The notes below the pieces were generated by a model. It saw only the letters and a list, made by a program, of their open reading frames with translations, was not told where the DNA came from and did not search any database. From assembly GCF_900111455.1 (NCBI RefSeq), contig NZ_FOIE01000001.1, positions 508,376 through 572,375 on the forward strand: 64,000 nucleotides of DNA, written 5' to 3'. Positions 1-7,698 of this stretch are shown piece after piece. The translations under genes and the position numbers were made by a program. This DNA is from Geodermatophilus poikilotrophus. GTDB lineage: Bacteria; Actinomycetota; Actinomycetes; Mycobacteriales; Geodermatophilaceae. How positions within the stretch are numbered: the first letter of the stretch is position 1; each line of letters opens with the position of its first letter.

Positions 1-577
1 CCGGCCGCGGGACCCAGGCCGGGTGCACCGACCGGAGGAACCGCTCCGGGTCCTCGTACGCCGGCTCCGGGACCGGTGCGGAGCCGCCCCAGGTCAGCGG
101 GTGCGTGCGCGCCACCGCGTCGAGGGTCGACACCGGCAGCCGGCGACGGTCGTGCAGGCACAGGCTGTAGTAGGGCAGGGAGGCGTAGCAGCGGTTGGCG
201 ACGGCCTCGAAACGGCTCCACTCCCGCCCGTCGTCGCGGGCCAGCCAGGTCGGCTCGGCGGCGAGCCGCCAGCGGGGCGCCACGGCGTGCAGGGCCCGGA
301 GGTCCCGGTCGTAGGCGTGCAGGGTGCGGTGCCCACCCTGCCACCAGGTCTCCGCGGCGGTGAACGCCGCCAGCCGGCCCACGTCCGAGCCGAGCTCCTG
401 GGCGAGCAGCGTCCGGACCCGCTCGCCGGCGACGACGAGCACCGGCTCCCCGCGGGACAACCCCTCCACCGCGAACGGGACCACCCGGTCGAGGAGCTCC
501 TGATCGGTGCCGAACGCGAAGGCCTCGTGGGCGAGGCCCGTGCCGTCCCAGTCGCCGGTCGGGCGGACCGCGCTCAC
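1..577 (-). CDS. MEDS-domain signalling protein (RsbA-like), 3' end outside window
   Basis: Only the first 192 codons are inside the window. The frame opens at GTG 577 and runs off the left edge. The visible part resembles a MEDS (DcmR-like sensory) domain: near the N-terminus are FGTDQELLDRVVPF and a short hydrophobic strand, PVLVVAGERV. In actinobacteria such proteins often continue into a GHKL-type kinase domain and regulate stress sigma factors (RsbA-like), but that part is not visible here. Its GTG start overlaps the TGA of the upstream gene by 4 bp, so the two are probably translationally coupled. Both carry MEDS modules, which suggests one signalling pathway. Confidence 0.75.
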   Translation of the reverse strand, partial: MSAVRPTGDWDGTGLAHEAFAFGTDQELLDRVVPFAVEGLSRGEPVLVVAGERVRTLLAQELGSDVGRLAAFTAAETWWQGGHRTLHAYDRDLRALHAVAPRWRLAAEPTWLARDDGREWSRFEAVANRCYASLPYYSLCLHDRRRLPVSTLDAVARTHPLTWGGSAPVPEPAYEDPERFLRSVHPAWVPRP

Positions 578-1419
578 GCCGGCACCGTGTCCGCACCGCT
601 GAGGCCGAACAGTGCCAGACAGCGGGCGGCCACCCGCGGGACCCGCACCAGCCGCAGCTGCACCCCCGAGCCGCGCAGCACGTCGGTGGCCCGGGCCAGG
701 GCGCGGGCGCCGGCGACGTCCAGGAACCGGAGGTCCGAGAGGTCGAGCACGACCTCCCCGGGGGTGCCGCCGGCGACGTCGACGAGTGCGCGGAACAGGC
801 CGTCGGCCTGGGTCACGTCGACCTCGCCGTGCAGCGACGGCGACGGGCTCCGCCCGGACAGGTGGGCGAGGGGCTCCTGCTCGCCGGCATGCTGATCGGG
901 GTGCAGCAGGGCGACCGGGCCGAGGACCTCCGCCCCCAGCGCCGAGTCGTAGAGGCACAGCGCGGTCATCGCGACGGTGCCCATCATCGCGTCGGCCAGC
1001 TGCTCGTAGACGTGCAGCTGCCGCCGCGCCCCGGCCCCGGGGCGGGCCAGCGGGGTGACGTCGGCGGCGACCCTGAGGCCGGCGCGGCCGCGCTCCCGGG
1101 CCTCCGCGACCAGGCTCCGGTACGCCGCCACCTGCTCGGTCGGGAGGAGCGCCCCGCCGGCCGCGTACACCCCGGCGGTGCTCTGCACCCGCAGCTGCCC
1201 GCTGGCGAGCAGCTCGTCCCGTCCCGGCAGCGGCGCCAGGATCCGCAGCAGCTCCGGTCGCGACGACCCGATGAGCAGCAGCTGCTCGCCGCGCCGTCGC
1301 CCCTCGTCGAGGAAGGGCAGGACGGCGGCCGAGAACTCGGCCGCGTCGGCGAACGTCCAGCAGACGTGGTCGCCGGGTCCCAGCCCCGTGGGCGCCTCCA
1401 GCTTCCGCAGAGCCGTCAC
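574..1419 (-). CDS. MEDS-STAS signalling protein
   Basis: This 281-residue protein has two recognisable parts. The N-terminal half (GDHVCWTFADAAEF, then LLLIGSSRPELL) is a MEDS sensory domain. The last 90 or so residues form a STAS, anti-sigma-antagonist-like domain (GEVDVTQADGLFRAL, VVLDLSDLRFLDVAGARAL). STAS domains of this kind bind anti-sigma kinases in partner-switching cascades. The serine or threonine usually phosphorylated, just before the helix after DLSDL, is replaced here by DVAG, so phospho-switching may be lost. I chose GTG 1419 (VTALRKLEAP) because the conserved domain begins right after it; the frame stays open upstream but the added sequence looks non-coding. It overlaps the next MEDS gene by 4 bp. 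Confidence 0.8.
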   Translation of the reverse strand: MTALRKLEAPTGLGPGDHVCWTFADAAEFSAAVLPFLDEGRRRGEQLLLIGSSRPELLRILAPLPGRDELLASGQLRVQSTAGVYAAGGALLPTEQVAAYRSLVAEARERGRAGLRVAADVTPLARPGAGARRQLHVYEQLADAMMGTVAMTALCLYDSALGAEVLGPVALLHPDQHAGEQEPLAHLSGRSPSPSLHGEVDVTQADGLFRALVDVAGGTPGEVVLDLSDLRFLDVAGARALARATDVLRGSGVQLRLVRVPRVAARCLALFGLSGADTVPA

Positions 1420-1553
1420 CCCGGGGACGCTACCGCCGCGCCCGGGCGAGGGCGTCCGCGGGCCACCGGGCACCGGGACCAGCGGTCGGCCGATCGCCTG
1501 CCGCCCCACCCTGCGGCACGCGGCCCCGTGGTCGACGGTCGGCACCCGGCGGG

Positions 1554-1964
1554 TCAGGAAGCGAGGGGCTGGACGTCCCGGGTGCAGAACATGCAGACCG
1601 AGGCGTCGACCGGGATGAAGCTCTTGCAGTGGTCGCACTCCCTGCTGCCCTGGGCACCGGCCGTCTCCCGCCCGGTCGCTCGGCGGATCGCCTGCACGAG
1701 GAACATGATCGTCAGCGCCAGGAGCAGGAAGGAGACCAGCGCGGTGAGGAACGAGCCGTAGCGGATCTCCCCGCCGTTCACCGTCAGCACCAGGGCGTCG
1801 AAGTTGGGTGCCCCAAAGATCGCCGCGACCAGCGGCAGGATGACGTCGCCGACCAGCGACTCGACCACCGTCGCGAAGGCGGCACCGATCGCCAGGCCCA
1901 CGGCCAGGTCCACGAGGCTGCCCGAGAAGGCGAAGTTGCGGAAGTTGGTGAGCAGCGTGCGCAC
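1554..1964 (-). CDS. mscL: Large-conductance mechanosensitive channel with C-terminal zinc ribbon
   Basis: MscL forms a homopentameric inner-membrane pore that opens under tension to release solutes in hypo-osmotic shock. The 136 residues show the signature N-terminus (LLTNFRNFAFSGSLVDLAVG), TM1 with its Gly/Ala-rich constriction (VGLAIGAAFATVV) and TM2 (YGSFLTALVSFLLLALTIMF). The C-terminus is an added zinc-ribbon-like tail with two CxxC pairs (CDHC and CMFC), seen in some actinobacterial MscL proteins and absent from E. coli MscL. The GTG start at 1964 follows GGAGGACCC, a good ribosome binding site. The gene is divergent from phaC. Confidence 0.93.
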   Translation of the reverse strand: MRTLLTNFRNFAFSGSLVDLAVGLAIGAAFATVVESLVGDVILPLVAAIFGAPNFDALVLTVNGGEIRYGSFLTALVSFLLLALTIMFLVQAIRRATGRETAGAQGSRECDHCKSFIPVDASVCMFCTRDVQPLAS

Positions 1965-2119
1965 GGGTCCTCCAGCCAGGCCGACGGCCGCAGCCTAGGA
2001 CCCGCGGACCGGAGCCGCAGGTCCGGCACCGGTCGGGCGCACCGTGGTGCGGGCGGCCGTCGCGGGGAACGGCCGCGGAGGTACCCGGCTCCCGGGGTGG
2101 AGCGCTACGGTCGTCGGCG

Positions 2120-2135
2120 TGTGACCCGGCTCACA
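2120..2135 (+). promoter_or_regulatory. Crp/Fnr-type dyad upstream of phaC
   Basis: The 16-mer TGTGA-CCCGGC-TCACA is a perfect match to the Crp consensus TGTGA-N6-TCACA. It ends 11 bp before the phaC GTG and sits just downstream of a possible -10 (TACGGT, 2106-2111). If that -10 is right, the site lies over the transcript start and a bound Crp/GlxR-like protein would repress. Confidence 0.5.
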
Positions 2136-2146
2136 ACGGAGGCACC

Positions 2147-3889
2147 GTGACGACGACCCAGCCCCGCCCGCGCACATCCGGCCGGCCCCGCCCGGCAGCC
2201 GAGGACCGGCCGGCGCCGGAGGACCCCGGTACGCCGGCTCCCGTGGAGGGCGGCGAGCCCGTCGGGCTCCCCTCCCCGCGGGGCATGGCCCGGGGGCTGG
2301 TCGCGACGTTCACCCAGCCCCGGCCGATGGCCCGGGAGGCCGTCCGGCTCGGGCGGGACGCCGCGCGCATCCTCCGGGGGACCGACGACATCGCGCCCTC
2401 CCCCAAGGACAAGCGGTTCGCCGACCCGGCCTGGACGCTGCACCCGGGCTACCGCCGGCTGGCCCAGTCCTACGTCACGGCAACGGCGTCCCTGGACCGC
2501 CTGGTGGAGGACTTCCAGGCCAGCGGCGCCGACTGGCGCGAGGTCGAGCAGGTGCGCTTCGTCCTCAACGCGCTCACCAGCGCGATGGCGCCCACGAACA
2601 CCCTGCTCGGCAACCCGGCCGCGCTCAAGCGGGCCTTCGACACCGCGGGGACCAGCGTCGCCCGCGGGATGCGGAACGCGCTCCACGACCTGGTGCGCAA
2701 CGGCGGGCTGCCCCGCCAGGTGGACCGCAGCGCCTTCACCGTGGGCGAGGACCTCGGCATCACCCCGGGGGCCGTCGTCCACCGGGACGAGGTCGTCGAG
2801 GTCATCCAGTACACGCCCACGACGCCGCGGGTCCGGCAACGGCCCCTGGTGATCGTGCCGCCACCCATCGGGCGCTTCTACTTCCTCGACCTGCGACCGG
2901 GCCGGAGCCTCGTCGAGTACGCGGTCAGCCGGGGCCTGCAGGTCTTCATGATCAGCTGGCGCAACCCGACGAAGGAACAGTCCGAGTGGGGCCTGGACGA
3001 GTACGCGCAGGGCGTCGTCACCGCCGTCGACGTCGCCCGCGAGGTCACCGGCTCCCCCGACGTGACCACCCTGGGCCTGTGCGCCGGCGGCCAGATCATG
3101 ACGACGGCGCTGAACCACCTCGCGGCGACCGGCGACGACCGGGTGCACGCCGCGGGCTACGCGGTGACCCTGCTCGACTTCTCCAGCAAGGCCCCGCTCG
3201 GCGCCTTCTCCGGGCCGCGGATGCTGGAGGTCGCGAGGCGCAACTCCCGTCGGCGGGGCGTCATCAGCGCCCGGCAGATGGGATCGATGTTCACCTGGAT
3301 GCGGCCGGACGACCTGATCTTCAACTACCTGGTGCAGCAGTGGCTGATGGGCGAGGACCCGCCCGCCTTCGACGTGCTCGCCTGGAACGCGGACGGGACG
3401 AACCTGCCCGCTCGGCTGCACGAGCAGTTCCTCGACGTCTTCGGGAACAACGCCCTGGTCAAGCCGGGAGCGCTGCGGGTGCTGGGAACGCCGCTCCACC
3501 TGAGCCGGATCACCCTGCCCACGTTCGTCACCGGTGCGCTCACCGACCACATCACCCCGTGGTACGGCTGCTACCGGACCACCCAGCTGCTGTCGGGGCC
3601 GAGCACCTTCGTGCTCAGCTCCAGCGGCCACATCCAGAGCCTGGTCAACCCCCCGGGCAACCCCAGGGCGAAGTACTGGACCGGCGGGGAGCCCGGTCCG
3701 GACCCGCACGCCTGGCGCGCGGCGGCCGAGGAGCACACCGGCAGCTGGTGGGAGCCGTGGTCGGAGTGGGCGATCGAGCGCTCCGGCGACGAGGTGCCCG
3801 CGCCGGAGACGCCGGGCAGCGCGCAGCACCCGGTGCTGGAGCCGGCCCCCGGCTCCTACGTCCGGGACCGCGTCCCCGCCCGGGCCTAG
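2147..3889 (+). CDS. phaC: Polyhydroxyalkanoate synthase (first copy)
   Basis: PhaC polymerises (R)-3-hydroxyacyl-CoA into intracellular PHA granules. The 580-residue protein has the modified lipase box GLCAGG with nucleophile Cys312, Asp467 in ALTDHITPW and His495 in SSGHIQSLVNPPGNP, which form the catalytic triad. Length and motifs fit class I. The first 45 residues are a proline-rich, low-complexity tail. GTG 2147 is preceded by GGAGG. A paralogue lies at 55234-56928; the enzyme could take substrate from the reductase/carboxylase/KAS operon at 7-16 kb. The stop codon is TAG and lies inside a 22-bp tandem duplication. Confidence 0.93.
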   Translation: MTTTQPRPRTSGRPRPAAEDRPAPEDPGTPAPVEGGEPVGLPSPRGMARGLVATFTQPRPMAREAVRLGRDAARILRGTDDIAPSPKDKRFADPAWTLHPGYRRLAQSYVTATASLDRLVEDFQASGADWREVEQVRFVLNALTSAMAPTNTLLGNPAALKRAFDTAGTSVARGMRNALHDLVRNGGLPRQVDRSAFTVGEDLGITPGAVVHRDEVVEVIQYTPTTPRVRQRPLVIVPPPIGRFYFLDLRPGRSLVEYAVSRGLQVFMISWRNPTKEQSEWGLDEYAQGVVTAVDVAREVTGSPDVTTLGLCAGGQIMTTALNHLAATGDDRVHAAGYAVTLLDFSSKAPLGAFSGPRMLEVARRNSRRRGVISARQMGSMFTWMRPDDLIFNYLVQQWLMGEDPPAFDVLAWNADGTNLPARLHEQFLDVFGNNALVKPGALRVLGTPLHLSRITLPTFVTGALTDHITPWYGCYRTTQLLSGPSTFVLSSSGHIQSLVNPPGNPRAKYWTGGEPGPDPHAWRAAAEEHTGSWWEPWSEWAIERSGDEVPAPETPGSAQHPVLEPAPGSYVRDRVPARA

Positions 3890-3927
3890 GTCGTCCCCCG
3901 CCCGGGCCTAGGTCGTCCCCCGCCCGG
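3878..3927 (+). repeat. 22-bp tandem duplication containing the phaC stop codon
   Basis: The unit starting GCCCGGGCCTAG occurs at 3878-3899 and 3900-3921, with six more bases of a third copy. Each full copy carries a TAG; because 22 is not a multiple of three the second TAG is in another frame. It is one of four cases here where a stop codon lies inside a short tandem repeat. Confidence 0.9.
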
Positions 3928-4026
3928 CGGCGCACGCCGAACGCCTCCGGACGAGGGTTCCCGGGACCTCACCGGAGTGCTCCGGGGCTGCCCGTCGGCG
4001 CCTCCTGGTGGCCCGGCGTCCGGTGG

Positions 4027-4053
4027 TGTCGAGACGGCCTCGTCGGCTCCGTC
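4027..4053 (+). promoter_or_regulatory. Candidate ECF42-type autoregulatory promoter
   Basis: TGTCGA at 4027-4032 is followed after 17 bp by CGTC at 4050-4053. The ECF42 group recognises a TGTCGA -35 element with a short CG-rich -10. The site is about 50 bp upstream of the DGPF gene and its cognate-looking sigma gene, consistent with autoregulation. Confidence 0.6.
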
Positions 4054-4100
4054 CCTGGTGTGAGGCGGCCGAGACGGGCCGCACGGACGAGGGAGATCCC

Positions 4101-4508
4101 ATGGCCAGGTACCTGCTGCTCAAGCACTACCGGGGCGCACCGGCAGCGGTGAACGACGTGCCGATGGACCGGTGGACGCCCGAGGAGATCGACGCCCACA
4201 TGACGTTCATGCAGGAGTTCGCGGCGCGGCTCGCGGAGTCCGGTGAGTTCGTCGACGGGCAGGCGCTGGCGCCCGAGGGTGCGTGGGTCCGGTACGACGG
4301 CGAGGGTCGGCCGCCGGTCACCGACGGCCCGTTCCCGGAGACCAAGGACCTGATCGCCGGCTGGTACGTCATCGACGTCGACTCCTGGGACCGCGCCGTC
4401 GAGCTGGCCGGGGAGCTGTCGGCCGCACCCGGAGCCGGGGGGAAGCCGATCCACGAGTGGCTGGAGCTGCGGCCCTTCCTCGGCCTCCCGCCCACCGTCA
4501 CCGAGTGA
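4101..4508 (+). CDS. DGPF/YCII-domain protein paired with ECF42 sigma factor
   Basis: The 135-residue protein has a single YCII fold and contains the motif DGPFPETKDLIAGWYVIDVDSWDRAVE that names the DGPF family. These proteins are encoded next to ECF42 sigma factors; their biochemical role is not settled. ATG 4101 was chosen because homology starts there (MARYLLLKHY); the open frame upstream looks non-coding. The stop overlaps the in-frame GTG of the sigma gene, so the two are likely co-translated. An ECF42-like promoter lies just upstream. Confidence 0.85.
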   Translation: MARYLLLKHYRGAPAAVNDVPMDRWTPEEIDAHMTFMQEFAARLAESGEFVDGQALAPEGAWVRYDGEGRPPVTDGPFPETKDLIAGWYVIDVDSWDRAVELAGELSAAPGAGGKPIHEWLELRPFLGLPPTVTE

Positions 4509-5692
4509 GCAGACCGCGGAACCCGGGCACCGGGATGGACGAGTCGGGGCTGCGGGAGCTGATCCCCGAGGTGATCGGCGTCCTCGTCCGGCGCGGGGCG
4601 GACTTCGCATCGGCCGAGGACGCCGTCCAGGAGGCGCTGGTCACGGCTCTGCGGACGTGGCCGGCGGACCCGCCGCGGGACGCCAAGGGCTGGCTGGTCA
4701 CGGTGTCCTGGCGCAAGCACCTGGACCTGCTCCGCTCGGAGCACGCCCGGCACGGCCGCGAGGTCGCCCAGGTCCTGGAGGAGCCACAGGGCCCCGTCCC
4801 CGCGGTCGACGACACCCTGCAGCTGTACTTCCTGTGCGCCCACCCCTCGTTGACGCCCGGTTCGGCCGTGGCGCTCACCCTGCGCGCCGTCGGCGGGCTC
4901 ACCACCCGGCAGATCGCCGAGGCCTACCTCGTGCCGGAGTCGACGATGGCCCAGCGGATCAGCCGGGCCAAGCGGCGCATCGCGGAGGTGTCGCTGGACC
5001 AGCCGGGCGATCTGCCGACGGTGCTCCGGGTGCTCTACCTGATCTACAACGAGGGGCACTCCGGCGAGCTCGACCTCGCCACCGAGGCGATCCGGGTGAC
5101 CCGGCAGCTGGCGGCGGCGGCCGACCACCCGGAGGTCGACGGCCTGCTCGCGCTGGTGCTGCTGCACCACGCCCGCCGCGCCGCGCGCACCGACTCCGCC
5201 GGCCGGCTGGTCCCGCTCGCGGAGCAGGACCGGTCCCGCTGGGACACCGCGCTGATCGCCGAAGGCGTCGAGGTGCTGCAGGCCGCACTCGCCCGGGACC
5301 GGCTCGGTGAGTACCAGGCCCAGGCGGCGATCGCCGCCCTGCACGCCGACGCGCAGCGGTTCGAGGAGACGGACTGGGTGCAGATCGTGGCGTGGTACGA
5401 CGAGCTGGTGGCCCTCACCGGCTCCGTCGTGGCCCGGCTCAACCGCGCCGTGGCGATCGGGGAGGCGGACGGTGCGCCGGCGGGACTCGCCGCCCTGACC
5501 GAGGTCGACCCGAGCCTGCCCCGCCACACCGCGGCCTCGGCGCACCTGCACGAGAAGGCCGGACAGCTCGCGGAGGCGGCGGATCTCTACGCCGCGGCGG
5601 CGCGGGCCGCGTCGAACCTGGCCGAGCGCGACCACCTCACCCGGCGGGCCGCACGACTGAGGCAGGGGGGAGCCGTCGACGGACCGGCCTGA
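4505..5692 (+). CDS. RNA polymerase ECF sigma factor, ECF42 group
   Basis: The N-terminal third has sigma region 2 (DFASAEDAVQEALVTALRTWP) and region 4 (AVGGLTTRQIAEAYLVPESTMAQRISRAKRRI). A long C-terminal extension of about 200 residues follows (VLRVLYLIYNEGHSG through DLYAAAARAASNLAERDHL), typical of ECF42 proteins with a TPR-like extension and no separate anti-sigma factor. Two starts are possible: GTG 4505, overlapping the DGPF stop by 4 bp, and ATG 4535. Neither has a clear ribosome binding site; I prefer 4505 because coupled GTGA overlaps are common in this window. The likely target is its own operon. Confidence 0.85.
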   Translation: MSRPRNPGTGMDESGLRELIPEVIGVLVRRGADFASAEDAVQEALVTALRTWPADPPRDAKGWLVTVSWRKHLDLLRSEHARHGREVAQVLEEPQGPVPAVDDTLQLYFLCAHPSLTPGSAVALTLRAVGGLTTRQIAEAYLVPESTMAQRISRAKRRIAEVSLDQPGDLPTVLRVLYLIYNEGHSGELDLATEAIRVTRQLAAAADHPEVDGLLALVLLHHARRAARTDSAGRLVPLAEQDRSRWDTALIAEGVEVLQAALARDRLGEYQAQAAIAALHADAQRFEETDWVQIVAWYDELVALTGSVVARLNRAVAIGEADGAPAGLAALTEVDPSLPRHTAASAHLHEKAGQLAEAADLYAAAARAASNLAERDHLTRRAARLRQGGAVDGPA

Positions 5693-5700
5693 CCGGACAC

Positions 5701-6765
5701 CTAGGGATCCGCCAGCCACGACAGCAGGCGGCCCCGCGACCAGCAGCGGCCGACGGGCTCGGCGTGCAGAGCCGACCGGTCGAACACCGCCAGGCCGATG
5801 GTGCTGTGGCCGGAGGCGCGGCGATCACCGAGCGTCGGGATCGCCGGCGCGACCCCGACCCCCTCCACCGACACCCAGGCCACCGCCCGGCCGGCCGCCG
5901 CCTCGTCGAGGCGGTGCAGGAAGCGCAGCCGGTCCGCGAGCGGGAGCCGGGACAGCGCCCACGCCGTGGTGACGACGGGCAGGGCGTCCGCGGGCACCCG
6001 CGCGACGGCGTCGGGCAGGACGTCGACGGCGTTGCCTCGCAGCAGCAGCGGAGGGGCCGTCGCCGCCACCGCCACCGCCGCGTCGAGCCTCGCCACCTGC
6101 TCCGGTCGGCCCGGCCACACGCAGGCGCGCAACCACCGGGCGTCATCGGCGTCGGTCAGGTCGACCGGGTCGGGGCCGACGCCGACCCGGGCGACGACCT
6201 CGGGCACCGCCCGCGCCGGGACGGGTCGGCCGCCCACGATCGAGGACGACAGCCGCACGAGAGAGGACGGGTCGCCCAGCGATCGTCCGTCGCTGTAGGT
6301 GATGCCGACGCGGTCGACGTGGAGGTCGAGCCCGGCCGAACCGCCCACGTCGACCAGCCCGACCGCATCCGCGCCCACCCGGCGCGCCACCTCGGCGACG
6401 GCCGGGTACAGCACGGCGCAACGTCCGGTCTCGAGGATCTGCGGCGGCCGGCGCACGGCGATGGCCACGACCGCGTCGGTCATCCGCAGCAGCGCGTCGA
6501 TCGCCGCGCCGGCGGCGGCGTCGCCGTCCGCAGCGGCACAGGCCGCGGCGAGCGCCGGGGCGCGTCCGGCCAGGGCGAGGTCGTGCAGCGCGGCGAGGAC
6601 CACCGTCGGATGCCGCTTGCGCGCCGGCGCCGCCCGGATGGCGCGCAGCGCCTCGTCGGACTCGCTCAGCGCGACGGCGACGCGCTCGTACAGCGGCGAG
6701 GTCCCGGCGGCGTCGACCTCGCCGAAGCGTCGGTACACCTCGGCGAGCGTGCGAGCCTCACCCAC
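5701..6765 (-). CDS. DUF2332 family protein
   Basis: The 354 residues match the DUF2332 family, soluble proteins of unknown biochemical function common in actinobacteria. Visible landmarks are an alpha-helical N-terminal half, then VGLVDVGGSAGLDLHVDRVG, which looks like a Rossmann-type GxGG loop, and a later ALPVVTTAWALSRLPLADRLRF. The glycine-rich loop suggests a methyltransferase-like fold, but this is inference. GTG 6765 is preceded by GGAGG at about 10 nt. The gene is last in the operon that begins with the PhaB-like reductase, 60 bp after the hydrolase. It ends in TAG. Confidence 0.75.
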   Translation of the reverse strand: MGEARTLAEVYRRFGEVDAAGTSPLYERVAVALSESDEALRAIRAAPARKRHPTVVLAALHDLALAGRAPALAAACAAADGDAAAGAAIDALLRMTDAVVAIAVRRPPQILETGRCAVLYPAVAEVARRVGADAVGLVDVGGSAGLDLHVDRVGITYSDGRSLGDPSSLVRLSSSIVGGRPVPARAVPEVVARVGVGPDPVDLTDADDARWLRACVWPGRPEQVARLDAAVAVAATAPPLLLRGNAVDVLPDAVARVPADALPVVTTAWALSRLPLADRLRFLHRLDEAAAGRAVAWVSVEGVGVAPAIPTLGDRRASGHSTIGLAVFDRSALHAEPVGRCWSRGRLLSWLADP

Positions 6766-6825
6766 GGGGACGGCGCCTCCTCGGCACGGGGTTCCCGACG
6801 ATGCCGGCCACGAGGCGACAGGGCA

Positions 6826-7698
6826 CTAGGGACGGCCCGCCTCCCGGGCGACGAGCGCCCGCAGCTCCTCGACCATCACCTCCGGGTACTGCAGCGGCAC
6901 GAAGTGGGTGCCGGCGAGCGTGCGCAGCCGGGCGTCCGGCACCGTTCCTGCCGCCGTCCGGACATCGGCCAGGTCGACGAGCGTGTCGTACCGGCCGGCC
7001 ACGAAGGCGACCGGGCAGCGCACCGGCGCGACGTCCAGCGGCGCGTGCTCCGCGACGGCCAGAGCCAGGTGCCGGTACCAGCGCCAGTCGTGGCGGGAGA
7101 ACTCGTGCAGCACCGCGTACAGCGCGGCCGGGTGGGCGGCCTCCCGCGCCGGGCCGCGGACCCCCTCGGCCGTCAGCAGCTCGTGCAGCGGCGGCAGGCT
7201 GGCCACGAGGACCGGCAGCAGCGGGCCGAACACCGGCAGCAGCCGGCTGCTCAGCCGCCCCGCAGGAGTCCGGAGCCGCCGCGGCACGCCGAAGGGGGCG
7301 AACATCGCGGAGAAGCTCCCACCGGGGACGCCGGCGACGGCGAGCAGCGACCGGACGCGGGAGGACTGCTCGAGCGCGAGCTCGAAGGCCACGTTGACTC
7401 CCAGCGACCAGCCGATGACCGTCGCCGACGGCATGTCGTAGGCGTCGAGGACCGCGCGGGCGTCGTCCGCGTGGTCCTCGACGCGCACCCGGCTCCGGTC
7501 GGCCGGCCGCTCGGAGCCGGCCAGCCCGCGGTGGGCCCAGGAGACCACCCGGAACCCGCTGTCCCGGCCGGTGATGAGCGGCCAGGCCGCGGTCGGCGCC
7601 CCGAGCCCGTTGCAGAGCAGCACCGGGACGCCGTCCCCGTCGTTGCTCCAGGCGCGCAGCCGCGTCCCGTCCGCGCCGCGGACCGTGCGAGTGCTCAG
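6826..7698 (-). CDS. Alpha/beta hydrolase with probable CTG start
   Basis: The fold is shown by LLCNGLGAPTAAWPLI (oxyanion loop), VSWAHRGLAGS, nucleophile elbow GWSLGV, GRYDTLVDLADV (acid) and GTHFVPLQYPE (histidine). It is probably a hydrolase or thioesterase of unknown substrate. The first ATG/GTG in frame (GTG 7623) would cut off the first beta strand. In-frame CTG at 7698-7696 adds 25 residues (STRTVRGADGTRLRAW) that complete the fold, follows GGGAGG by exactly 7 nt, and overlaps the upstream TGA by 4 bp. I therefore place the start at CTG 7698. The gene ends in TAG. Confidence 0.75.
   Translation of the reverse strand: MSTRTVRGADGTRLRAWSNDGDGVPVLLCNGLGAPTAAWPLITGRDSGFRVVSWAHRGLAGSERPADRSRVRVEDHADDARAVLDAYDMPSATVIGWSLGVNVAFELALEQSSRVRSLLAVAGVPGGSFSAMFAPFGVPRRLRTPAGRLSSRLLPVFGPLLPVLVASLPPLHELLTAEGVRGPAREAAHPAALYAVLHEFSRHDWRWYRHLALAVAEHAPLDVAPVRCPVAFVAGRYDTLVDLADVRTAAGTVPDARLRTLAGTHFVPLQYPEVMVEELRALVAREAGRP

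Noticed and set aside
2105..3829. Long minus-strand ORF antisense to phaC
   Set aside because: No domain or ribosome binding site; the plus strand encodes a complete synthase with its catalytic triad.
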